Notes: generated from the sequence alone by a model not told the origin. A DNA stretch of 64,000 nucleotides from Actinernus sp. WN-2022 (GCA_030867875.1 JAOWCC010000091.1:992001-1056000), one strand, 5' to 3'. Shown: positions 53,003 to 64,000, numbered from the stretch's first letter. A program made the numbers and translations.

Positions 53003-53474
53003 TTACACGTGGGAGATTGGCACTAGTTCATGAAAATCCAAGATGGCGGACCTCAGACCTACTCGTGCTAGAGAGGCTGTACCATACAGCCTGGCAAAAC
53101 GAGGGCCAAGTGGCAAATAAATAAAGTGAATAGTATCTCATTCTTTGTGCTTAGCTGGCTCATTCTTTGACTTGTACCTCTCAGCACTACATTTGGCGCA
53201 AGAAGTCAGGTGGCTGTATGTATTTATAAGCGTTGCTATCACGAAACAGAATACAGTCTTTTGGACAGTAGTGATATGTAACAGTATCAACAAGAAATGG
53301 CCGTATGAGAGCACACGCATCATCATAATTAGAGGGTAGAAGGTTGCTAGGAGGAAGTAATGACTTTTGAAGTTGAAGTTGGTGGGAGAGGCTTTCTTTG
53401 CTAGTTTCTAGTTTACAGAAAACCATAGAAACTGCACTGCAACGGCTTGCATTAAAGTGACATTGCTGAGGCAA
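53003..53474 (-). pseudogene. EnSpm/CACTA transposase fragment (unit 17)
   Basis: As unit 10, with the shared synonymous Val change. Confidence 0.7.
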
Positions 53475-54668
53475 AGTAGCAGGACTTATCTCTACAAGTG
53501 TGCTTCAAAAGTCACATTCATATTCTCGCATTGATTTGGCTGCGGCAGGCAGCAGTTCCCTTAGCCTGTTGAAGATAAAAATATAGAGACAGCAGCACCT
53601 GTTCGCACAACTCAAACCTTACATCAGTTTCAGAATCAGATAAATCCAATTCTGCACCTTGCACTTCAGAATAAGTCTGTAAGTTAAGTGAAATTAAGAC
53701 TTAGCAGATTTCATTTAATCAGTAGTGAATATACACCTGAATTACCAAAATTGTATTGCTTAATTTATAAAAATGAAGAATAAGGGTATAAATACCACAA
53801 CTACTATAACCACAGCTTGGAGGACATTTTGCCAAGCTCATGATATTTTTAAAGTTGTAGGATTCGGTATAATTAGTGGTAAGCAAAAAAAAACCTTGAT
53901 TCGTATCCCTCTCCCGCCACTAAAGTTTTTGTAGTAAAGCAACGTACGACTCACTCACTTTGATGAGAAGGAAAGACTTTGGCGGGGGAAAAATATTAGG
54001 CGGGACAAAAATTAGGCGGGAAGAAACTTGTTTGGTCGGGACAAGTAGCCAACCCAAATCATTATTACCCTGAGGAATAAGGATACTTTAGTAAAAAAAA
54101 AAGACTGTGGACTCAGACGGGTAAAAAAGTAATTAACCCACACAGTGCACCATTATTGCTAGATCCTAATAGGCAAAACACGAAGTTGAAAAAAAACCAG
54201 TCAGAGGTTGATAACGTGGACAACTATTGCGAAGGGAAAGCGAATTAAGTATTAACCACTCCAAGTCTATGATAAAATACACGAAGTCATGTAAACAGTT
54301 ATTTTCATTAATTATATTTTTTAAATCAATTGTCAATTCCTGCAAAGAATGGAGAAAACGATGATTAGATGGATAAAGTAGAGTCTGTTTAGTATAGAGG
54401 GGAGCAAAATGGCTCTGTGGTTTCTCTACGCGTGTTTCTCTGATGAAATGTTCTTACGCTTTTAACGTCCTTAAACGGTAAGGAAGGGGGTAACGATCTA
54501 AGAAGGGTACTCATGGCTACGGTTAAGTCGGTAATATCTGTCGAATCGCTCCTAACTATGTAAACCAAACATGCATCACGCTATTTCTTTATCCTGACTA
54601 AAGTGAAAGAGATACGTTTTGTACTCTAAGATTAAGAACAAGATTTACCGGTTATTTTGTGGTGTAAC

Positions 54669-54782
54669 ATGTCACTGAAAAAGAAGAAGAACGACGGATT
54701 AGAAATTTATAACAGGTATGGTGTTAATGTATTTTGCGCTTACTGTGACCATTGCATTGATTTTATCTTACGTTCTTGTTAA
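54669..54782 (+). pseudogene. Zinc-finger remnant (unit 17)
   Basis: Majority form, same break. Confidence 0.4.
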
Positions 54783-55211
54783 ACACCATATCGGCGGCCC
54801 GGTGGACCGCCACCAGAACGTTGGCGTCCATGCTATTCGCATGGACTATATCACACCCGTCCCCTGCCTTCCTGCAAGAATGATTTATACGATTGATAAG
54901 TTATTGGGAATATCGCTAAGGGTTATAGTTGTGTGGTATTGCGTTTATGCATTGTAGCGAAATGAAGTAGAAAACCTACCAGCAAGCCCCCACAGGGCAA
55001 AGTCCTGTGGCGAAGGCCAAGCGGACACACCCCTCACAGAATGTGTGCCCACAGTTACTCAATGTAAAGGTCGGCTCTGGTATCGACTTGCATAGTACAC
55101 AAGAGTTAACGGCTGTATAGATAGGATGCAAGAAGAGAATATCTGTGAGGATACTGCACACAATCTTATAGTGTATCATTAAACAGTTTGGACCTTACCT
55201 TGGTTCGACAT
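54763..55211 (-). CDS. RING-finger gene with one missense change (unit 17)
   Basis: Exons 55211-55199, 55112-54980 and 54871-54763. In exon 3 the codon after Cys55 changes from GTC (Val) to GAT (Asp). This is the only amino-acid difference I found among the 19 copies; it lies outside the RING. Confidence 0.55.
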
Positions 55212-56270
55212 GACGACGAATGAAGAAGGGTTTCACGTCCCTTCGTTTTATACTGAATTATTTGCATTGAATGCTCTTTTGTTCGGTTACTTTGAAGTAA
55301 TTACAGTGAGTTATCACGATCACTCGAGATTCATTTCAACAATGGTTTCTGTGTTTCGAAATAATCCTTGAGGTCCTCTTTGGCAAAAAAAATACAGTGT
55401 ACCTTTATTAACGTGTCTACGAATCAAAAATTTAGTTGATCTTATTTGAAAACCGTTTCGAATCAAGGAAAAGTTTGCAAATATGTGGTACTAAGGAAAA
55501 TACACATCACGGTGCTAATTATGTTGCCACGGAAACACTCTTGGTCCCATGTTTCATCCGTGTGGAAAAACAATTTTGTAATTTCTCCTTCCTCGAACAC
55601 AATTTACTGCTGTGGGCACATCAGATGACTCCAAGTCCATCAGTTTTGTGAGAAAATACATCAGTTCTCTGACCCCTACACTGTTAAGCTACCCACTTAT
55701 GAAGCCCTCTAGAAATCCATCCTGATCATACATGTATATTATAGTCCTCACTCACTTCCACAGCATGTCCTCATAACTAATACACAGTAAATGTACATGC
55801 TGTTTGTATTCTGACTGAATGACATGTGTCGATCCATGTACTGCCACTGGCTCTTATGCAATAATACACCATAAACACCCGTAGATAAGCTGTACCTTTT
55901 CACCCAAAATATTCGTTCAAAATCGAGGGTGCGGCTTATCTACGGGAACACCTAGAAAGGAGACCCAACATTAACATATATTTACATATCACGAACCTGT
56001 ATGAAGCTTTTATTATGCGACGGTGCATATATTACAATCAGGTTCAAATCGCATCCGATTGTGTAATATAGCAATTTAAGCATAAGCATTGAAAAAAAAC
56101 ACGCAATTTGAAAGAATTAAAGCAAAAACTCTTCAAGACCCACCCTAGACCTAATATATTAGAATTTCGTGAATATTTAAACGTGATTAAGCTTATTTAC
56201 CTTCCAAAACATGCTGATTCGCAGCGCTTGTCAAAGCATGCATCTAAACAACCAGGAATCCTTCGCAATT

Positions 56271-56742
56271 TTACACGTGGGAGATTGGCACTAGTTCATG
56301 AAAATCCAAGATGGCGGACCTCGGACCTACTCGTGCTAGAGAGGCTGTACCATACAGCCTGGCAAAACGAGGGCCAAGTGGCAAATAAATAAAGTGAATA
56401 GTATCTCATTCTTTGTGCTTAGCTGGCTCATTCTTTGACTTGTACCTCTCAGCACTACATTTGGCGCAAGAAGTCAGGTGGCTGTATGTATTTATAAGCG
56501 TTGCTATCACGAAACAGAATACAGTCTTTTGGACAGTAGTGATATGTTACAGTATCAACAAGAAATGGCCGTATGAGAGCACACGCATCATCATAATTAG
56601 AGGGTAGAAGGTTGCTAGGAGGAAGTAATGACTTTTGAAGTTGAAGTTGGTGGGAGAGGCTTTCTTTGCTAGTTTCTAGTTTACAGAAAACCATAGAAAC
56701 TGCACTGCAACGGCTTGCATTAAAGTGACATTGCTGAGGCAA
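56271..56742 (-). pseudogene. EnSpm/CACTA transposase fragment (unit 18)
   Basis: As unit 1, with one private missense change (Leu to Pro) after the GTASLARV box. Confidence 0.7.
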
Positions 56743-57940
56743 AGTAGCAGGACTTATCTCTACAAGTGTGCTTCAAAAGTCACATTCATATTCTCGCATT
56801 GATTTGGCTGCGGCAGGCAGCAGTTCCCTTAGCCTGTTGAAGATAAAAATATAGAGACAGCAGCACCTGTTCGCACAACTCAAACCTTACATCAGTTTCA
56901 GAATCAGATAAATCCAATTCTGCACCTTGCACTTCAGAATAAGTCTGTAAGTTAAGTGAAATTAAGACTTAGCAGATTTCATTTAATCAGTAGTGAATAT
57001 ACACCTGAATTACCAAAATTGTATTGCTTAATTTATAAAAATGAAGAATAAGGGTATAAATACCACAACTACTATAACCACAGCTTGGAGGACATTTTGC
57101 CAAGCTCATGATATTTTTAAAGTTGTAGGATTCGGTATAATTAGTGGTAAGCAAAAAAAAACCTTGATTCGTATCCCTCGCCCGCCACTAAAGTTTTTGT
57201 AGTAAAGCAACGTACGACTCACTCACTTTGATGAGAAGGAAAGACTTTGGCGGGGGAAAAATATTAGGCGGGACAAAAATTAGGCGGGAAGAAACTTGTT
57301 TGGTCGGGACAAGTAGCCAACCCAAATCATTATTACCCTGAGGAATAAGGATACTTTAGTAAAAAAAAAAGACTGTGGACTCAGACGGGTAAAAAAGTAA
57401 TTAACCCACACAGTGCACCATTATTGCTAGATCCTAATAGGCAAAACACGAAGTTGAAAAAAAACCAGTCAGAGGTTGATAACGTGGACAACTATTGCGA
57501 AGGGAAAGCGAATTAAGTATTAACCACTCCAAGTCTATGATAATAAAAATACACGAAGTCATGTAAACAGTTATTTTCATTAATTATATTTTTTAAATCA
57601 ATTGTCAATTCCTGCAAAGAATGGAGAAAACGATGATTAGATGGATAAAGTAGAGTCTGTTTAGTATAGAGGGGAGCAAAATGGCTCTGTGGTTTCTCTA
57701 CGCGTGTTTCTCTGATGAAATGTTCTTACGCTTTTAACGTCCTTAAACGGTAAGGAAGGGGGTAACGATCTAAGAAGGGTACTCATGGCTACGGTTAAGT
57801 CGGTAATATCTGTCGAATCGCTCCTAACTATGTAAACCAAACATGCATCACGCTATTTCTTTATCCTGACTAAAGTGAAAGAGATACGTTTTGTACTCTA
57901 AGATTAAGAACAAGATTTACCGGTTATTTTGTGGTGTAAC

Positions 57941-58054
57941 ATGTCACTGAAAAAGAAGAAGAACGACGGATTAGAAATTTATAACAGGTATGGTGTTAAT
58001 GTATTTTGCGCTTACTGTGACCATTGCATTGATTTTATCTTACGTTCTTGTTAA
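57941..58054 (+). pseudogene. Zinc-finger remnant (unit 18)
   Basis: Majority form, same break. Confidence 0.4.
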
Positions 58055-58483
58055 ACACCATATCGGCGGCCCGGTGGACCGCCACCAGAACGTTGGCGTC
58101 CATGCTATTCGCATGGACTATGACACACCCGTCCCCTGCCTTCCTGCAAGAATGATTTATACGATTGATAAGTTATTGGGAATATCGCTAAGGGTTATAG
58201 TTGTGTGGTATTGCGTTTATGCATTGTAGCGAAATGAAGTAGAAAACCTACCAGCAAGCCCCCACAGGGCAAAGTCCTGTGGCGAAGGCCAAGCGGACAC
58301 ACCCCTCACAGAATGTGTGCCCACAGTTACTCAATGTAAAGGTCGGCTCTGGTATCGACTTGCATAGTACACAAGAGTTAACGGCTGTATAGATAGGATG
58401 CAAGAAGAGAATATCTGTGAGGATACTGCACACAATCTTATAGTGTATCATTAAACAGTTTGGACCTTACCTTGGTTCGACAT
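58035..58483 (-). CDS. RING-finger gene (unit 18)
   Basis: Exons 58483-58471, 58384-58252 and 58143-58035. The unit 17 missense is absent although the two units are otherwise twins, so it arose after their duplication. Confidence 0.6.
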
Positions 58484-59542
58484 GACGACGAATGAAGAAG
58501 GGTTTCACGTCCCTTCGTTTTATACTGAATTATTTGCATTGAATGCTCTTTTGTTCGGTTACTTTGAAGTAATTACAGTGAGTTATCACGATCACTCGAG
58601 ATTCATTTCAACAATGGTTTCTGTGTTTCGAAATAATCCTTGAGGTCCTCTTTGGCAAAAAAAATACAGTGTACCTTTATTAACGTGTCTACGAATCAAA
58701 AATTTAGTTGATCTTATTTGAAAACCGTTTCGAATCAAGGAAAAGTTTGCAAATATGTGGTACTAAGGAAAATACACATCACGGTGCTAATTATGTTGCC
58801 ACGGAAACACTCTTGGTCCCATGTTTCATCCGTGTGGAAAAACAATTTTGTAATTTCTCCTTCCTCGAACACAATTTACTGCTGTGGGCACATCAGATGA
58901 CTCCAAGTCCATCAGTTTTGTGAGAAAATACATCAGTTCTCTGACCCCTACACTGTTAAGCTACCCACTTATGAAGCCCTCTAGAAATCCATCCTGATCA
59001 TACATGTATATTATAGTCCTCACTCACTTCCACAGCATGTCCTCATAACTAATACACAGTAAATGTACATGCTGTTTGTATTCTGACTGAATGACATGTG
59101 TCGATCCATGTACTGCCACTGGCTCTTATGCAATAATACACCATAAACACCCGTAGATAAGCTGTACCTTTTCACCCAAAATATTCGTTCAAAATCGGGG
59201 GTGCGGCTTATCTACGGGAACACCTAGAAAGGAGACCCAACATTAACATATATTTACATATCACGAACCTGTATGAAGCTTTTATTATGCGACGGTGCAT
59301 ATATTACAATCAGGTTCAAATCGCATCCGATTGTGTAATATAGCAATTTAAGCATAAGCATTGAAAAAAAACACGCAATTTGAAAGAATTAAAGCAAAAA
59401 CTCTTCAAGACCCACCCTAGACCTAATATATTAGAATTTCGTGAATATTTAAACGTGATTAAGCTTATTTACCTTCCAAAACATGCTGATTCGCAGCGCT
59501 TGTCAAAGCATGCATCTAAACAACCAGGAATCCTTCGCAATT

Positions 59543-60014
59543 TTACACGTGGGAGATTGGCACTAGTTCATGAAAATCCAAGATGGCGGACCTCAGACCT
59601 ACTCGTGCTAGAGAGGCTGTACCATACAGCCTGGCAAAACGAGGGCCAAGTGGCAAATAAATAAAGTGAATAGTATCTCATTCTTTGTGCTTAGCTGGCT
59701 CATTCTTTGACTTGTACCTCTCAGCACTACATTTGGCGCAAGAAGTCAGGTGGCTGTATGTATTTATAAGCGTTGCTATCACGAAACAGAATACAGTCTT
59801 TTGGACAGTAGTGATATGTTACAGTATCAACAAGAAATGGCCGTATGAGAGCACACGCATCATCATAATTAGAGGGTAGAAGGTTGCTAGGAGGAAGTAA
59901 TGACTTTTGAAGTTGAAGTTGGTGGGAGAGGCTTTCTTTGCTAGTTTCTAGTTTACAGAAAACCATAGAAACTGCACTGCAACGGCTTGCATTAAAGTGA
60001 CATTGCTGAGGCAA
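59543..60014 (-). pseudogene. EnSpm/CACTA transposase fragment (unit 19)
   Basis: As unit 1. It is the copy nearest the array edge and still carries the same two disabling changes. Confidence 0.7.
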
Positions 60015-61207
60015 AGTAGCAGGACTTATCTCTACAAGTGTGCTTCAAAAGTCACATTCATATTCTCGCATTGATTTGGCTGCGGCAGGCAGCAGTTCCC
60101 TTAGCCTGTTGAAGATAAAAATATAGAGACAGCAGCACCTGTTCGCACAACTCAAACCTTACATCAGTTTCAGAATCAGATAAATCCAATTCTGCACCTT
60201 GCACTTCAGAATAAGTCTGTAAGTTAAGTGAAATTAAGACTTAGCAGATTTCATTTAATCAGTAGTGAATATACACCTGAATTACCAAAATTGTATTGCT
60301 TAATTTATAAAAATGAAGAATAAGGGTATAAATACCACAACTACTATAACCACAGCTTGGAGGACATTTTGCCAAGCTCATGATATTTTTAAAGTTGTAG
60401 GATTCGGTATAATTAGTGGTAAGCAAAAAAAAAACTTGATTCGTATCCCTCGCCCGCCACTAAAGTTTTTGTAGTAAAGCAACGTACGACTCACTCACTT
60501 TGATGAGAAGGAAAGACTTTGGCGGGGGAAAATATTAGCCGCGACAAAAATTAGGCGGGAAGAAACTTGTTTGGTCGGGACAACTAGCCAACCCAAATCA
60601 TTATTACCCTGAAGAATAAGGATACTTTAGTAAAAAAAAAAGACTGTGGACTCAGACGGGTAAAAAAGTAATTAACCCACACAGTGCACCATTATTGCTA
60701 GATCCTAATAGGCAAAACACGAAGTTGAAAAAAAAACAGTCAGAGGTTGATAACGTGGACAACTATTGCGAAGGGAAAGCGAATTAAGTATTAACCACTC
60801 CAAGTCTATGATAAAATACACGAAGTCATGTAAACAGTTATTTTCATTTATTATATTTTTAAAATCAATTGTCAATTCCTGCAAAGAATGGAGAAAACGA
60901 TGATTAGATGGATAAAGTAGAGTCTGTTTAGTATAGAGGGGAGCAAAATGGCTCTGTGGTTTCTCTACGCGTGTTTCTCTGATGAAATGTTCTTACGCTT
61001 TTAACGTCCTTAAACGGTAAGGAAGGGGGTAACGATCTAAGAAGGGTACTCATGGCTACGGTTAAGTCGGTAATATCTGTCGAATCGCTCCTAACTATGT
61101 AAACCAAACATGCATCACGCTATTTCTTTATCCTGACTAAAGTGAAAGAGATACGTTTTTTAATCTAAGATTAAGAACAATATTTACCAGTTATTTTGTG
61201 GTGTAAC

Positions 61208-61321
61208 ATGTCACTGAAAAAGAAGAAGAACGACGGATTAGAAATTTATAACAGGTATGGTGTTAATGTATTTTGCGCTTACTGTGACCATTGCATTGAT
61301 TTTATCTTACGTTCTTGTTAA
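61208..61321 (+). pseudogene. Zinc-finger remnant (unit 19)
   Basis: Majority form, same break. Confidence 0.4.
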
Positions 61322-61750
61322 ACACCATATCGGCGGCCCGGTGGACCGCCACCAGAACGTTGGCGTCCATGCTATTCGCATGGACTATGACACACCCGTC
61401 CCCTGCCTTCCTGCAAGAATGATTTATACGATTGATAAGTTATTGGGAATATCGCTAAGGGTTATAGTTGTGTGGTATTGCGTTTATGCATTGTAGCGAA
61501 ATGAAGTAGAAAACCTACCAGCAAGCCCCCACAGGGCAAAGTCCTGTGGCGAAGGCCAAGCGGACACACCCCTCACAGAATGTGTGCCCACAGTTACTCA
61601 ATGTAAAGGTCGGCTCTGGTATCGACTTGCATAGTACACAAGAGTTAACGGCTGTATAGATAGGATGCAAGAAGAGAATATCTGTGAGGATACTGCACAC
61701 AATCTTATAGTGTATCATTAAACAGTTTGGACCTTACCTTGGTTCGACAT
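61302..61750 (-). CDS. RING-finger gene (unit 19)
   Basis: Exons 61750-61738, 61651-61519 and 61410-61302. Coding sequence intact although this edge unit has more private changes elsewhere. Confidence 0.6.
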
Positions 61751-62285
61751 GACGACGAATGAAGAAGGGTTTCACGTCCCTTCGTTTTATACTGAATTAT
61801 TTGCATTGAATGCTCTTTTGTTCGGTTACTTTGAAGTAATTACAGTGAGTTATCACGATCACTCGAGATTCATTTCAACAATGGTTTCTGTGTTTCGAAA
61901 TAATCCTTGAGGTCCTCTTTGGTAAAAAAAATACAGTGTACCTTTATTAACGTGTCTACGAATCAAAAATTAAGTTGATCTCATTTGAAAACCGTTTCGA
62001 ATCAAGGAAAAGTTTGCAAATATGTGGTACTAAGGAAAATACACATCACTGTGCTAATTATGTTGCCACGGAAACACTCTTGGTCCCATGTTTCATCCGT
62101 GTGGAAAAACAATTTTGTAATTTCTCCTTCCTCGAACACAATTTACTGCTGTGGGCACATCAGATGACTCCAAGTCCATCAGTTTTGTGAGAAAATACAT
62201 CAGTTCTCAGACCCCTACACTGTTAAGCTACCCACTTATGAAGCCCTCTAGAAATCCATCCTGATCATACATGTATATTATAGTC

Positions 62286-62565
62286 CTCACTCACTTCCAC
62301 AGCATGTCCTCATAACTAATACACAGTAAATGTACATGCTGTTTGTATTCTGACTGAATAACATGTGTCGATCCATGTACTGCCACTGGCTCTTATGCAA
62401 TAATACACCATAAACACCCGTAGATAAGCTGTACCTTTTCACCCAAAATTTTCGTTCAAAATCGGGGGTGCGGCTTATCTACGGGAACACCTAGAAAGGA
62501 GACCCAACATTAACATATATTTACATATCACGAACCTGTATGAAGCTTTTATTATGCGACGGTGC
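62286..62565 (+). repeat. Array unit 20, truncated to 280 bp
   Basis: It matches the first 280 bp of the unit up to GCGACGGTGC, then diverges completely at 62566. It retains the 13-bp inverted repeat but no coding part. Confidence 0.95.
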
Positions 62566-62730
62566 TCAGAGACTTCCGGTGTTGTTGACGTAAAGCACCC
62601 ACACGTTGTCTCTTTCCTAGAAAAGGTGGATGGAAGGTTGTTTTTTTGTTGGGTCTCTTCCACACCGCCCCACGAAGGCCTTGGTGCGGGGCGCTGTCCT
62701 TTGGCTTTTTCGATCTTTTTGCCGCGGGGT
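62566..62730. other. Junction flank between array and ATPase gene
   Basis: This is the first non-array sequence, GC-richer than the array, running up to the ATPase stop codon. It includes a T7 run near 62640. It should hold the 3' untranslated end of the ATPase transcript. It may also hold the terminus of the Polinton-like element: an AG start at 62568 or 62570 would suit the usual AG...CT ends, but I cannot see the partner terminus or a target duplication. Confidence 0.5.
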
Positions 62731-63570
62731 CTACTTCTTCTGTTTGGAGCCTCCTTGTTGTTGGCTCTTTCGTAGTTGTTGTTGCATCGTTTTGGCGGTG
62801 CTGGCAAAAAAATGGGGCTTTCCTCGTTGGTGGTACATCGCTTTGTCGATGTTGCCCATAACGTCAAGGCTAGGTTTTAGCATGGGGGTAATTTCCTTCT
62901 TCAGTTCCGCCCAAATACCCGCCCCCTTTTGATCTTCCTCCAGCACGTAGGCGCGATGCTGTTTTCCCTCCTCGGAGAAAATGTTGGTGCGCAACCGGAC
63001 CTGGGGCGGGGTCCGGGGGTGCAAATCGAAGAGGAGGTAGCCAAAGGGGCGTTGGGTAGCGTCCTGGTAGGCCCGCATCACCGCCGGCACTTGCCCCGGA
63101 AAGGCTTGCTCGGCCAATTTCCGGACTTGCAACGAATCTCGAGCGTTTTTAAAAGCGACCAGGTAGTTGATGGAAATGGTGCGTGCGTACTTGCCTGGGG
63201 GGAAAATGTTCTGGGTCAGGTACAGCACCGAAATGTTGTGGTGGTGCGAGCCTTTTGTGAACAGGTCCCCCACCCGCTCATCCTTGGAGCCTTCTTTCAT
63301 CAAATCGTCCAGGATCAAGAGACCCGGCTGGCCGCGAAAGGGGGCGTATGGGTCGTCGGGAAGCCCCTCCACAAATTTCACCCCCAATTGTTTCTGCATG
63401 GCGGTGAAACGGGGTTGCCAGGCGCTGCCATAGCAGTACACGATCGTGAGAGGTGGGTGGGTAAAATGGGATTTCGCATGCTGCAGGAGCCCTTCGGTGA
63501 ACACCGTTTTTCCCGATTGACTCTGACCCGTGATCAAGATATTGCAGGGCGTTTGGAAACGGACATCCAT
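62731..63570 (-). CDS. Polinton/adintovirus-type genome-packaging ATPase (FtsK/HerA fold)
   Basis: This 279-residue protein is expected to drive double-stranded DNA into a capsid by ATP hydrolysis. The Walker A loop GQSQSGKT lies at residues 15-22, very close to the N-terminus as usual for this group. Walker B LLILDDL lies at 84-90 (acidic pair D88, D89). YLTQN (117-121) is the third ATPase motif, and KNARD (141-145) carries a conserved arginine. VRLRTNIF (191-198) is a conserved C-terminal landmark, followed by a variable basic/glutamine-rich tail. The length fits A32-like packaging ATPases of Polintons/Mavericks and adintoviruses. The start is the ATG 14 codons before Walker A. The frame is unbroken. 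The broken maturation protease lies directly upstream on the same strand, the usual gene pair of these elements. Base composition is clearly richer in GC than the array. Confidence 0.9.
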   Translation of the reverse strand: MDVRFQTPCNILITGQSQSGKTVFTEGLLQHAKSHFTHPPLTIVYCYGSAWQPRFTAMQKQLGVKFVEGLPDDPYAPFRGQPGLLILDDLMKEGSKDERVGDLFTKGSHHHNISVLYLTQNIFPPGKYARTISINYLVAFKNARDSLQVRKLAEQAFPGQVPAVMRAYQDATQRPFGYLLFDLHPRTPPQVRLRTNIFSEEGKQHRAYVLEEDQKGAGIWAELKKEITPMLKPSLDVMGNIDKAMYHQRGKPHFFASTAKTMQQQLRKSQQQGGSKQKK

Positions 63571-63623
63571 CGCACCTCACACCCTTCCCAAGAATAACAA
63601 GATATTGAGGTGGGGTACTTGTT

Positions 63624-64000
63624 TTATTTTCTCTCAAACTGATAACACATTGATCGTGAAGGGAACTGCCTTGCCGCTGCCACTGCGCCACACTCCGACG
63701 CTGGTACTGGCGTTGCCAGGCTTTGAGGGCCCGGTCTCTGGTTGTCTTGGTCTTCCACTGCTGGAGGTTCTGCAGGACCTCCGCCATGAACCGTCCGTGG
63801 GCTCGGCGCAGGAGGTAGTACAGGCAATAACTGCCGCACACGCTGGACTTGTTCCCTTGCAACATCACGTTGTTTTTCCCCGTGCTGGGACTCCCCCTGC
63901 CGCACGTACTCTTGCAACCCGTAATAAGAGGCGGGAAAGCCATAACTGTCGAAGAATTCATTCAGGCCTTGGCGCGGAAAATAAAAGGCCAACCAATGGG
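63624..64000 (-). pseudogene. Adenovirus-type cysteine protease, frameshifted, 5' end outside the window
   Basis: Adenain-family proteases mature the capsid of Polinton-like viruses. In one frame the minus strand reads HWLAF (catalytic His codon 63998-63996) and FFDSYG (acidic residue codon about 63950-63948). The partner residues are in a different frame: LQG (Gln codon 63859-63857) and SVCGSYC (nucleophile Cys codon 63838-63836). The frame must therefore change once between 63948 and 63859, where the run GGGGAAAAA is a likely site. The Cys frame then has no stop before it enters the ATPase gene, whereas the other two frames stop at 63636-63634 (TGA) and 63626-63624 (TAA), just before the ATPase ATG. 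A second frame change is therefore likely. Two lesions suggest decay; base-calling errors in homopolymers are the alternative. Confidence 0.8.

Larger units (their letters stand above)
52479..55746 (+). repeat. Array unit 17
   Basis: Long form, 3268 bp. It shares GACAAGTAGCC (about 54041), CATTAATTATA (about 54306) and TTGTACTCT (about 54619) only with unit 18. It has the only amino-acid change I noticed in the RING gene. Confidence 0.97.
55747..59018 (+). repeat. Array unit 18
   Basis: 3272 bp. A private 4-bp insertion in an A/T run near 57541; otherwise close to unit 17. Private AAATCGAGGGTG at about 55920. Confidence 0.97.
59019..62285 (+). repeat. Array unit 19
   Basis: 3267 bp; the last complete unit. 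It has several private substitutions (for example GCCGCGAC at about 60538, AATATTTACCAG at about 61178 and CTCATTTG at about 61980), slightly more than its neighbours, as expected at an array edge. Confidence 0.97.
1..62565 (+). repeat. Tandem macrosatellite array, 19 full units of about 3.27 kb plus a partial unit
   Basis: The same 3.27-kb sequence recurs head to tail 19 times and then stops inside a twentieth copy. I fixed the unit boundary at the repeated word CTCACTCACTTCC, which lies at window position 1; the true array start may be further left. Unit lengths are 3267, 3658, 3268, 3229, 3268, 3268, 3269, 3269, 3268, 3262, 3268, 3229 (four times), 3268, 3268, 3272 and 3267 bp. Differences between units are mostly single substitutions, one shared 39-bp deletion, a 6-bp deletion, a 4-bp insertion and one SINE. 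The unit is far longer than ordinary satellites. It resembles neither rDNA nor a histone, 5S or snRNA repeat: no such gene is recognisable in it. Orientation is given relative to the window; the main gene in each unit is on the minus strand. Confidence 0.98.

Noticed and set aside
1..62565. rDNA, histone, 5S or snRNA cluster
   Set aside because: No rRNA, histone, 5S or snRNA sequence is recognisable in the unit.
1..62565. CRISPR-like or bacterial repeat system
   Set aside because: Units are kilobases long with introns, a SINE and eukaryotic transposons; nothing prokaryotic.
1..62565. Array as pure assembly duplication
   Set aside because: Units differ by many private variants, unit-specific indels and a SINE with target duplication, so they are not copies of one sequence made by an assembler; exact copy number remains open.
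62475..62867. 130-codon minus-strand frame across the array edge
   Set aside because: It crosses the junction into array spacer and overlaps the ATPase C-terminus in another frame.
62554..63597. Several plus-strand frames (73-222 codons) opposite the ATPase
   Set aside because: They are antisense shadows of the GC-rich ATPase gene without motifs of their own.

Overview
The window is animal nuclear DNA, most likely from a marine invertebrate. The signs are short spliceosomal introns, a tRNA-headed SINE with an (ATT)n tail, a fossil EnSpm/CACTA transposase, and a Polinton/Maverick (adintovirus-like) segment. I see nothing bacterial and cannot name the species.

Positions 1-62565 form one head-to-tail tandem array: 19 complete units and one truncated unit, all in the same orientation. 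The basic unit is about 3.27 kb. Five units (4 and 12-15) are 3229 bp because they share a 39-bp deletion. Unit 2 is 3658 bp because it carries a SINE. The units are nearly identical and differ by scattered substitutions and homopolymer length, and neighbouring units share private variants. Reading a unit left to right (offsets as in unit 1) gives: a 13-bp inverted repeat of MITE type (132-200); a broken CACTA transposase fragment on the minus strand (524-995); a non-coding middle with GGCGGGA-type (E2F-like) boxes (about 1500-1561); a decayed CGGBP1/BED-like zinc finger on the plus strand (2190-2303 and the next frame after it); and a small three-exon RING-finger gene on the minus strand (2732-2284) with its own octamer plus TATA promoter (2788-2767). 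The RING gene is the only element of the unit that reads as intact. Its splice phases agree and all eight zinc ligands are present, and the array holds 19 copies of it. The unit can therefore be read as a macrosatellite built on old transposon debris that multiplies one small putative E3-ligase-like gene.

At 62565/62566 the array stops abruptly, 280 bp into the twentieth unit, and GC-richer DNA begins. This right flank carries, on the minus strand, an intact 279-residue FtsK/HerA-type packaging ATPase (63570-62731). Upstream of it is an adenovirus-type cysteine protease broken by frame changes (64000-63624), whose 5' end lies outside the window. The order protease then ATPase on one strand is the packaging/maturation pair of Polinton/Maverick elements and adintoviruses. 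The array therefore abuts, or is interrupted by, an endogenous element of that group.
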